Below the pieces are notes generated by a model. That model had not been told where the DNA came from. It saw only the letters and a list, made by a program, of their open reading frames with translations, and did not search any database. 64,000 nucleotides of DNA, from assembly GCF_002102345.1 (NCBI RefSeq), contig NZ_LQPP01000029.1, forward strand, positions 62,001 through 126,000. The letters are read 5' to 3'. The position numbers and the translations under genes are program-made. Origin of the DNA: Mycolicibacterium peregrinum. GTDB lineage: Bacteria; Actinomycetota; Actinomycetes; Mycobacteriales; Mycobacteriaceae. Of the stretch, positions 57,532-64,000 are shown in pieces; positions within the stretch are counted from its first letter, which is position 1; every line of letters starts with the position of its first letter.

Positions 57532-58494
57532 TTGATCCGAATTCTCGCGACCCTCTTCGGGGTGGTCGCGGCGGGTGTGGCCGCGGTGGGCCTGGCGGTG
57601 CGCTACGTACCGCTGGGCCGCCACGGCACGGTGCTGTTGGCGACGGCATCGCCCTACCTGACCCTGGCCGCCCCGGTGGCGGTGCTGCTGCTGGTGCTCG
57701 GTCGGCGGTGGGTGCTGACGGCGCTGGCCGTGGTGCTGACGCTGGCGATCGCGGTGATCCAGGTGCCGCAGTACCTCGGTCCCGACGCGGTGACGGCGCA
57801 GTCGGCACCGGTGCGGGTGTTTACCTCGAATCTCGGTATGGGGCGCGGGGATCCGGCCGCTGTGGTGGCCGCTGCCGAGCGGACGGCTGACGTCGTCGTG
57901 ATACAAGAGCTCACGCAGGAGGCCGCCGACGGCTTGATCGCGGCCGGATTGGAGAACACCTTCGGCCACCGGATCTTCGACCCAGAGCCGATGGCCGGTG
58001 GTCTCGGGATCTGGAGCCGGTTCCCATTGACCGACAGTGCACATGTTCCGGGCTACTCGATGGTGATGCTGCGGTCCCGGATCCAGGTGCCGGACGTCGC
58101 AGTTCCCCCGGTCCTGGTCGGGGTCCATTTCGCCGCGCCGTGGCCGCAGCCGATCGAGTCGTGGCGCAACGACATGGCGAAGTTCCCGACAATGCTGCGT
58201 GAGTTGGCCGACGAGGCCGGTCCGGGAGCGGTGATCGTGGCCGGGGACTTCAATGCCACCCACGACATGCTCCCGTTCCGGGAACTGCTGGCCACCGGCT
58301 ACCGTGACGCCGCGGAGCAGGCCGGCGGCGGCCTCGTCCGCACCTTCCCGGTCGGTCCCCGGAGGGTGCCTGCCGTCGGTATCGATCATGTGCTGTTGCG
58401 CAATGCCGACGCGACCGCGGTACGAACGGAGCTCGTGCCGGAGGCCGACCACATGGCCCTCGTCGCGGACATCGCTGTCCCACCCGGGGCCTGA
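57532..58494 (+). CDS. Membrane-anchored endonuclease/exonuclease/phosphatase family protein
   Basis: 320 residues. Three N-terminal TM helices (about 4-25, 32-55, 60-82) precede an EEP domain from about 95 with VFTSNLG, the metal-binding Glu in VVIQELT, AGDFNATHD and a final DHMALVADI. The catalytic domain would face outside. Targets could be phospholipid, nucleic acid or phosphate esters. TTG start one base after the fgd1 stop; not adjacent to fgd1 in M. tuberculosis. Confidence 0.8.
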   Translation: MIRILATLFGVVAAGVAAVGLAVRYVPLGRHGTVLLATASPYLTLAAPVAVLLLVLGRRWVLTALAVVLTLAIAVIQVPQYLGPDAVTAQSAPVRVFTSNLGMGRGDPAAVVAAAERTADVVVIQELTQEAADGLIAAGLENTFGHRIFDPEPMAGGLGIWSRFPLTDSAHVPGYSMVMLRSRIQVPDVAVPPVLVGVHFAAPWPQPIESWRNDMAKFPTMLRELADEAGPGAVIVAGDFNATHDMLPFRELLATGYRDAAEQAGGGLVRTFPVGPRRVPAVGIDHVLLRNADATAVRTELVPEADHMALVADIAVPPGA

Positions 58495-58496
58495 TC

Positions 58497-59258
58497 TCAG
58501 GCGCTGCACACCGAGCGTTGAACTGCACCGACTCCGCCCTGGCTGGTGGCGGTGAGCCGGACCCGGTCGGCCCGGAACAGGTCGTAGGCGTACTCGAACG
58601 GGCGGCCACTGCTGTCGCGGGTGACCCGCGTGATGGCCAGGAGCGGCCTGCGGTGGGCGATGTCGAGCCACTGTGCTTCGCGGGGACTGGCGCTGACCAC
58701 TTCGATGGTCTCGGTGGTGGCGGCCGGGGCCAGGCCGTACCGCACCCGCACCAACTCGTACAACGAACCGCCGAGCGGCTGTTCCAGCAGGTCCTCCATG
58801 TGCGCGGTCACGAAGCAGGCCAGATCCACCGAGAGTGGCACACCGTCGGCGAACCGCAACCGTCGGATCGTGAATATCTCTGCACCATCGGCGATTTCGA
58901 GGGCGTGTGCCTCCACCGGGGTGGCCGGCCTGCGGTCTGTCGTCAGTACGCGGGTGGCGCTGGTGTGACCACCGGTCCGCAACCGGTCCGGTAACCCCGC
59001 CAGTTCGGCGGCATTGCGTTCGACGACGTCGGCGCGCACGAACGTGCCGCCGTTGCGCCCGCTGCGGCGCTCCAGCACGCCCGCCTGACTCAGCGGCAGC
59101 AGCGCGCTGCGCAGTGTGGAGCGCGACACCGCGAAATTCGCCGCCATCTCCCGCTCGGTGCCCAGCCGTGAGCCTGGGCGAAGGGTGCCCAGGGCCAACA
59201 TGGACAGGATGCGTCGGCGAACGTCCTCGGCGACGGGGCCGCCCGGTGTCAGGGACAT
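58497..59258 (-). CDS. GntR regulator, HutC/UTRA subfamily
   Basis: 253 residues: winged helix (TLRPGSRLGTEREMAANFAV, SRSTLRSALLPL, RRSGRNGGTFV) and a C-terminal UTRA ligand domain (EIFTIRRLRFADGVPLSVD, SLYELVRVRYG, FEYAYDLFRADRVRL). Divergent from the APC permease gene and so likely to control it and the aminotransferase gene behind it; a shared 9-base motif flanks the intergenic region. ATG 59258 chosen over an in-frame upstream ATG. Convergent with the EEP gene. Confidence 0.88.
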   Translation of the reverse strand: MSLTPGGPVAEDVRRRILSMLALGTLRPGSRLGTEREMAANFAVSRSTLRSALLPLSQAGVLERRSGRNGGTFVRADVVERNAAELAGLPDRLRTGGHTSATRVLTTDRRPATPVEAHALEIADGAEIFTIRRLRFADGVPLSVDLACFVTAHMEDLLEQPLGGSLYELVRVRYGLAPAATTETIEVVSASPREAQWLDIAHRRPLLAITRVTRDSSGRPFEYAYDLFRADRVRLTATSQGGVGAVQRSVCSA

Positions 59259-59271
59259 GCCCCGAGTCTGA

Positions 59272-59442
59272 ACCAAATAGACGCCGCAGAGCAGACCGAA
59301 ACCGAACGGTTTACATGACCGCAACAAAGCGATTGACCCGCAACGAGTTTCGAGTTGCCCGATGGTCTGGGCGGGATGACAATGTGCTGCGTCGCATCAC
59401 AATGCCGTCGGTGACGACAGGAAATCAGACCAAATAGTGGTC
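59272..59442. promoter_or_regulatory. Paired ACCAAATAG motifs between the GntR and APC genes
   Basis: ACCAAATAG occurs at 59272-59280, 14 bases from the GntR start, and at 59429-59437, where it is part of a perfect inverted repeat GACCA-N5-TGGTC (59428-59442), 28 bases before the permease start. Two sites at the ends of a 212-base intergenic region fit a GntR protein that represses both directions. The rest of the region holds nothing I recognise. Confidence 0.5.
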
Positions 59443-59470
59443 CGAAAACCGTCCCCAGTTAGGACCCGCA

Positions 59471-61027
59471 ATGAGCGAGATCATCGATCCACCGGCCCCG
59501 TCCGGCTCCTCCGTCCAACGTCTCAAACCCAACGCCGTCGGGTTGGTCGGCGTGCTGTTCATGGCGGTCGCCACCGCCGCCCCCATCACGGCCATGGTCG
59601 GCAACGTGCCGATCTCGGTGGGCTTCGGTAACGGCGTCAACGCGCCGGCCGGATACTTCGTCGCGACCATCGTGCTGACCCTGTTCGCCATCGGCTACGC
59701 CGCGATGAGCAGGCACATCACTGCCACCGGCGCCTTCTACGGGTACATATCGCACGGGCTGGGCCGCGTCGTCGGTCTCGGCGCGGGATTCCTGACGGCG
59801 CTCGCCTACATGGTCTTCGAGGCGTCGCTGATCGGCATCTTCTCGTTCTTCGGCAACGATCTGTTCAAGTCGTTCTTCGGCGTCGACGTGCCGTGGATTC
59901 TTTTCGCGGTGGTGATGCTGGCGGTGAACGCGGTGCTGACCTACTTCGACATCAACCTGGCCGCCAAGGTGCTCGCCGTGTTCCTGATCACCGAGATCAT
60001 CATGCTGGCCATGATGGCGTTGTCGGTGGTCTTCACCGGCGGCGGCCCGCAGGGCTGGTCACTGGGATCGCTCAACCCGCTCAACGGTTTTCAGAGTCTG
60101 TCCGGTGAGGTGGCCGGTGCCGACGGCAGCATGATCACGGTCGCCGGATCCGCCGGCGTCGGCTTGTTCTTCGCATTCTGGTCGTGGGTGGGCTTCGAGT
60201 CCAGCGCGATGTACGGCGAGGAGTCGCGCAATCCCAAGAAGATCATCCCGATCGCGGTGATCAGCTCGGTGGTCGGCATCGGCACCTTCTACGTGCTGGT
60301 CTCGTGGTTGGCCATCGTCGGCACCGGACCGCAGAACGCCGTTGCGCTGGCGCAGGATTCGGCCACCGCGGGTGACATCTTCTTCACTCCGGTGCACGAG
60401 CATCTCGGACAGTGGGCCGTCGATCTGTTCAAGATCCTGCTGATGTCGGGCTCCTTCGCCTGCGGTATGGCGTTCCACAACTGCGCAGCGCGTTACCTTT
60501 ACGCGCTCGGCCGCGAGAACGTCATCCCGGGCATGCGCCAGACCATCGGTGCCACCCACCCGGTGCACGGCTCACCGCACATCGCGGGATTCGTGCAGAC
60601 CGGCTTCGCGACCGCGGTGGTGATGTTCTTCGACATCACCGGACGCGACCCGTACACCGGGTTGTACGGGTTGATGGCATTGCTGGGTACCACGGCCATC
60701 ATGATCGTCCAGGCGCTGGCGGCGTTCTCGGTGATCTCGTACTTCCATGTCCAGAAGCGCCATCCCGAGACGGCGAACTGGTTCACCACCTTCCTGGCTC
60801 CGCTGCTGGGCGGGGTGGGCATGCTCTACGTCATCTACCTGCTCGCCCAGAACGCGTCGTTTGCTGCGGGTTCAGCCGCTTCTGACTGGATCTTCACAGC
60901 AATCCCGTATGTTGTCGGCATCGCCGGAATCGGTGGTGTGCTGTGGGCGCTGTTCCTGAAATTCAGGGATCCGGAACGGTATTCCGACCTGGGTCGGACC
61001 GTGTTGGAGGAGGCGCACGAACGCTGA
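59471..61027 (+). CDS. APC superfamily amino acid permease
   Basis: 518 residues with twelve TM helices. AVATAAPITAMVGNVPI in the first helix and FWSWVGFESSAMYGEESRNP in the sixth are the classical APC signatures for amine/amino acid binding. Probably imports an amino acid or amine by proton symport. Ends 16 bases before the aminotransferase gene, so uptake and transamination of the same compound is likely. Controlled by the divergent GntR protein. Confidence 0.92.
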   Translation: MSEIIDPPAPSGSSVQRLKPNAVGLVGVLFMAVATAAPITAMVGNVPISVGFGNGVNAPAGYFVATIVLTLFAIGYAAMSRHITATGAFYGYISHGLGRVVGLGAGFLTALAYMVFEASLIGIFSFFGNDLFKSFFGVDVPWILFAVVMLAVNAVLTYFDINLAAKVLAVFLITEIIMLAMMALSVVFTGGGPQGWSLGSLNPLNGFQSLSGEVAGADGSMITVAGSAGVGLFFAFWSWVGFESSAMYGEESRNPKKIIPIAVISSVVGIGTFYVLVSWLAIVGTGPQNAVALAQDSATAGDIFFTPVHEHLGQWAVDLFKILLMSGSFACGMAFHNCAARYLYALGRENVIPGMRQTIGATHPVHGSPHIAGFVQTGFATAVVMFFDITGRDPYTGLYGLMALLGTTAIMIVQALAAFSVISYFHVQKRHPETANWFTTFLAPLLGGVGMLYVIYLLAQNASFAAGSAASDWIFTAIPYVVGIAGIGGVLWALFLKFRDPERYSDLGRTVLEEAHER

Positions 61028-61043
61028 GCAGGGGGTGCACGGG

Positions 61044-62363
61044 ATGAGTTTCTCGAACATCATGGACTCCAACAGCTACACCGGTCAGTCGGCCGATCCC
61101 GACACCGAGAAGCTGATCGAGGCCCGCACCCATTTGCTGGGCCCGGCGTACCGGCTGTTCTACGAGCGGCCGGTACACCTGGTCCGCGGCAGCGGCAGCC
61201 ACATGTTCGACGCGGACGGCACGCGTTACCTCGACGCGTACAACAATGTCGTCAGCGTCGGGCACTGCCACCCGCATGTGGTCGCCGCGCTCACCCGCCA
61301 GGCCGAGACGCTCAACACCCACACCCGCTACCTGCACGAGGGCATCGTGGAGTACTCGCAGCGGTTGCTCGCCACCTTTCCGGCGGAACTCGACCAGGTG
61401 ATGTATGCCTGCACCGGTTCGGAGGCCAACGACCTGGCCCTGCGGGTGGCCCAGAGATATACCGGGGCGCGCGGTGTGATCGTCACCCGCGACGCCTACC
61501 ACGGCAATACCGAAGCGGTGACGGCGATTTCACCGTCGCTCGGCGGTGCCACCACCATCGGATCCCATGTGCGCGCGGTGGCCGCGCCGGACAGTTACCG
61601 CTCGGGTATCGAAGTGGCAGAGCGCTTCCTGGCCGATGTGGAAGCCGCGATCGCCGAGCTGAAGGCGGCCGGGTTCGGTCTGAGTGCTCTGATCGTGGAC
61701 ACCTTCTTCTCGTCCGACGGCATCTATCCCGACCCCTCGGTGCTGGCGCCTGCGGTGGCCGCGGTGCGGGCGGCCGGCGGGGTGTTCATCGCCGACGAGG
61801 TGCAGCCCGGGTTCGGCCGCACCGGTGAGACGATGTGGGGCTTCACCCGCCACGGTGTCGTGCCCGATCTCGTCACCATGGGCAAGCCGATGGCCAACGG
61901 GTTGCCGGTGGCGGCGATGGCCGCCCGCAGCGAGGTGCTGGAGGCCTTCGCCCGGGAGGTGCCGTACTTCAACACCTTCGGAGGCAATCCGGTGTCGATG
62001 GCGGCCGCGGCTGCGGTGCTCGACGTCATCGAGGGCGAGGAGTTGATGGCCAACGCGGCGCGGGTCGGCACGGCTCTGCGCGACGAACTGACCCGCCTGG
62101 CCGCCGACCATCCACGGGTCGGCGATGTTCGCGGCGCCGGACTCTACGTCGGTGTCGAGATGGTGACCGACCGCGCCGGGGCAGGCCCTGACCGGGCCGC
62201 GGCGCATGATCTGGTCAACGCTATGCGGGACCGCAAGGTGCTGATCTCGGTTTGCGGGGCGCAGGGCAGTGTGCTGAAGGTGAGACCTCCCCTGGTATTC
62301 TCACTGTCGGATGTGGACTGGTTCTGCACCGAATTCGCCGATGCGCTGCGTGAGCTGCGCTGA
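61044..62363 (+). CDS. Class III PLP-dependent aminotransferase
   Basis: 439 residues. PLP Lys281 is in VTMGKPMANGLP, the cofactor-binding Asp in FIADEVQPGFGRTG and CTGSEANDLALR marks the phosphate site. Omega-amino group transfer (for example from GABA, beta-alanine, ornithine or an imported amine) is expected; the specific amine is not given by sequence. ATG 61044 chosen; GTG 61035 is in frame. Co-transcribed with the APC permease. Confidence 0.9.
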   Translation: MSFSNIMDSNSYTGQSADPDTEKLIEARTHLLGPAYRLFYERPVHLVRGSGSHMFDADGTRYLDAYNNVVSVGHCHPHVVAALTRQAETLNTHTRYLHEGIVEYSQRLLATFPAELDQVMYACTGSEANDLALRVAQRYTGARGVIVTRDAYHGNTEAVTAISPSLGGATTIGSHVRAVAAPDSYRSGIEVAERFLADVEAAIAELKAAGFGLSALIVDTFFSSDGIYPDPSVLAPAVAAVRAAGGVFIADEVQPGFGRTGETMWGFTRHGVVPDLVTMGKPMANGLPVAAMAARSEVLEAFAREVPYFNTFGGNPVSMAAAAAVLDVIEGEELMANAARVGTALRDELTRLAADHPRVGDVRGAGLYVGVEMVTDRAGAGPDRAAAHDLVNAMRDRKVLISVCGAQGSVLKVRPPLVFSLSDVDWFCTEFADALRELR

Positions 62364-62414
62364 GCAAAAGCAGAGCATCTGGCCGTCCAAACCCTGATGA
62401 GGGAAGCTGTATCA

Positions 62415-64000
62415 GTGCCAGAGGCAGTCGTCGCTACCGCGATCTATATTGCGTCGCCCGAAGGTGACACCGGAAAGTCAACCATTGCGCTCGGCATCCT
62501 TCACCGACTTGCTGCGACCGTGCCGAGGGTGGGGGTGTTCCGCCCGATCACCCGGCTGGGCGAGGACCGCGACTACATCCTCGAACTGTTGCTGGCCAGT
62601 GCCACGGCCGGGCTGAGTTACGACGCGTGCGTCGGGGTCAGCTACCAGCAGGTGCACGAGGATCCCGATGTCGCGATCGCCGAGATCGTCGACCGGTTCC
62701 ACCGCGTGGCCGAGAAGTGCGACGCCGTGCTGATCGTCGGCAGTGACTACACCGACGTCGCCACCCCCAGCGAGCTGAGCATGAACGCCCGCATCGCGGT
62801 CAACCTCGGCGCGCCCGTCGTGCTCGCGGTCAAGGCTGCCGACCGGACACCTACCGAGGTCGCCCATGTGGTCGAGGTGTGCCTGGCCGAGCTGAACCAC
62901 CAGCACGCACATGCCGCGGCGGTCGTCGCCAACCGGTGCGACCCGGCCCAGCTGGATGCGGTGGCCCAGGCCCTCAAACCGCTCGGCCCGCCCGCGTATG
63001 TGCTTCCCGAGGAGCCGTTGCTGGTCGCCCCGTCCGTGGCCGAACTGCAGGTGGCGGTCGACGGCACGATGATCGCCGGGGACCCCGAGCTGCTGTCGCG
63101 CGAGGCGATGGGCGTGATGGTCGCCGGTATGACGGCCGAGCACTGCCTGGAGCGGCTGACCGAGGGCGTCGCGGTGGTGACTCCGGGGGACCGGTCCGAC
63201 GTGGTGCTGGCGTTGGTGAGTGCTCATGCGGCAGAAGGTTTTCCGTCACTGTCCTGCATCATCCTCAACGGCGGCCTCGATCTGCACCCGGCGATCGCAT
63301 CGCTGGTGGAAGGGCTCGGGCTGCGGCTGCCGATCGTGGCCACGAAGTACGGCACCTTCGAGACCGCCAGCCGGGTCGCGGGTGCCCGCGGCCGGGTCAC
63401 GGCGGCATCGCAGCGGAAGATCGACACCGCGCTGGCGTTGATGGACAAGCACGTCGACGTCAACGACCTGATCGCGCAGCTGAGCATTCCGATCCCCGCG
63501 GTCACCACGCCGCAGATGTTCACCTACCAACTGCTCGACCAGGCCCGCTCCGACCGCAGGCGCATCGTGCTGCCCGAAGGCACCGACGACCGCATCCTCA
63601 AGGCCGCAGGCCGGCTGCTCCAGCACGAGGTGGCCGAGCTGACCATCCTCGGCGAAGAGAGCCAGATCCGTTCCCGGGCAGCCGAACTCGGGGTCAACCT
63701 CGATGCCGCCGTCGTTCTGGATCCGCTCACCAGTGAGCTGTGCGACCAGTTCGCCGAGCAGTACGCCGAGCTGCGCCGTAAGAAGGGCGTGACCGTCGAG
63801 CAGGCGCGCGAGATCATCCACGATGTCTCGTATTTCGGCACCATGCTGGTGCACAACGAGATGGTGGACGGCATGGTCTCGGGTGCCGCGCACACCACCG
63901 CGCACACCGTGCGGCCGGCCTTCGAGATCATCCGGACGGCGCCGGGAATCTCGACGGTGTCGAGCATCTTCCTGATGTGCCTGGCCGACCGGGTGCTGGC
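62415..64000 (+). CDS. pta: Phosphate acetyltransferase, 3' end beyond the window
   Basis: Interconverts acetyl-CoA and acetyl phosphate, with AckA the acetate overflow path. The frame is open to the window end: 528 codons of about 690. N-terminal P-loop/BioD-like domain (SPEGDTGKSTIALGILHRL near 14-32), DRTGG-type middle domain (about 215-330), and the start of the catalytic PTA_PTB domain from about residue 375 (RRIVLPEGTDDRILKAAG). GTG 62415 has GAGGGA upstream; an in-frame ATG at 62397 lacks a ribosome site. The equivalent in M. tuberculosis follows fgd1 directly; here four genes intervene. Confidence 0.95.
   Translation, partial: MPEAVVATAIYIASPEGDTGKSTIALGILHRLAATVPRVGVFRPITRLGEDRDYILELLLASATAGLSYDACVGVSYQQVHEDPDVAIAEIVDRFHRVAEKCDAVLIVGSDYTDVATPSELSMNARIAVNLGAPVVLAVKAADRTPTEVAHVVEVCLAELNHQHAHAAAVVANRCDPAQLDAVAQALKPLGPPAYVLPEEPLLVAPSVAELQVAVDGTMIAGDPELLSREAMGVMVAGMTAEHCLERLTEGVAVVTPGDRSDVVLALVSAHAAEGFPSLSCIILNGGLDLHPAIASLVEGLGLRLPIVATKYGTFETASRVAGARGRVTAASQRKIDTALALMDKHVDVNDLIAQLSIPIPAVTTPQMFTYQLLDQARSDRRRIVLPEGTDDRILKAAGRLLQHEVAELTILGEESQIRSRAAELGVNLDAAVVLDPLTSELCDQFAEQYAELRRKKGVTVEQAREIIHDVSYFGTMLVHNEMVDGMVSGAAHTTAHTVRPAFEIIRTAPGISTVSSIFLMCLADRVL

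Overview
The window is GC-rich, densely packed chromosomal DNA from an actinobacterium, almost certainly a Mycobacterium/Mycolicibacterium of the rapidly growing type. The evidence is gene content and order: dnaK-grpE-dnaJ-hspR; clpB next to a type II flavohemoglobin gene; fba-dedA and a GH76 gene; purA next to an M50 protease gene; purT-rhodanese-metZ; fgd1 next to an MBL-fold gene, with pta further on. These blocks match the M. tuberculosis neighbourhood Rv0350-Rv0408 as I remember it, but accessory genes are interleaved. GTG starts, 1-4 nt gene overlaps, a mycobacterial-type LexA box and F420-linked enzymes agree. I see no rRNA, tRNA, CRISPR array, insertion sequence or prophage. No stretch over 300 bases lacks a gene; the longest gap is the 212-base region before the APC permease.

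Layout. 0.1-5.8 kb: sdaA, then the heat-shock operon dnaK-grpE-dnaJ-hspR behind a SigH-type promoter and HspR (HAIR) operators. 5.7-12.2 kb: minus-strand genes for an aldose-epimerase-like protein, a type II flavohemoglobin and a YhgE-like membrane protein; a divergent TetR gene with a clear operator; CYTH, GAP-family and glycosyltransferase genes. 12.2-14.9 kb: clpB, with a SigH promoter and HAIR element superimposed, ended by a 20-bp-stem palindrome. 14.9-21 kb: a Rieske oxygenase/DapB-like operon with a divergent TetR gene, then a TM-anchored protein, an SDR, a lipoprotein and a SpoU/TrmH methyltransferase.

21-29.3 kb is an accessory nitrogen-compound region: a deaminase with a lost zinc cysteine, cyanase and CynR, an ankyrin protein, a shortened DoxX, a cytosine-deaminase-like amidohydrolase, GH76, a FadR-type GntR, XdhC and an LLM oxidoreductase. 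29.3-38.6 kb is mostly core: dedA, fba, a frameshifted CHAP gene, Rv0361/Rv0360c-like genes, a CDF metal exporter, an AT-richer pentapeptide-repeat gene, an M50 protease, purA and a hotdog thioesterase.

38.6-47.9 kb is accessory: an SDR, a membrane protein, a 13E12-family HNH gene whose start codon lies inside a LexA box, and a five-gene minus-strand operon (cation/proton antiporter, MMPL transporter, alpha/beta hydrolase, P450, ferredoxin) divergent from a UBP-type zinc-finger gene. 47.9-64 kb: purT, rhodanese, metZ, a SAM methyltransferase, an LLM oxidoreductase, fgd1, a membrane-anchored EEP protein, a GntR/APC permease/class III aminotransferase module, and the first three quarters of pta, cut by the window end.

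The clearest regulatory stories are the paired SigH+HspR control of dnaK and clpB, the SOS control of the 13E12 gene, and several perfect palindromes beside regulator genes. Apparent lesions are a G5 frameshift in the CHAP gene, a Cys-to-Arg change in the deaminase, and loss of the middle of DoxX.
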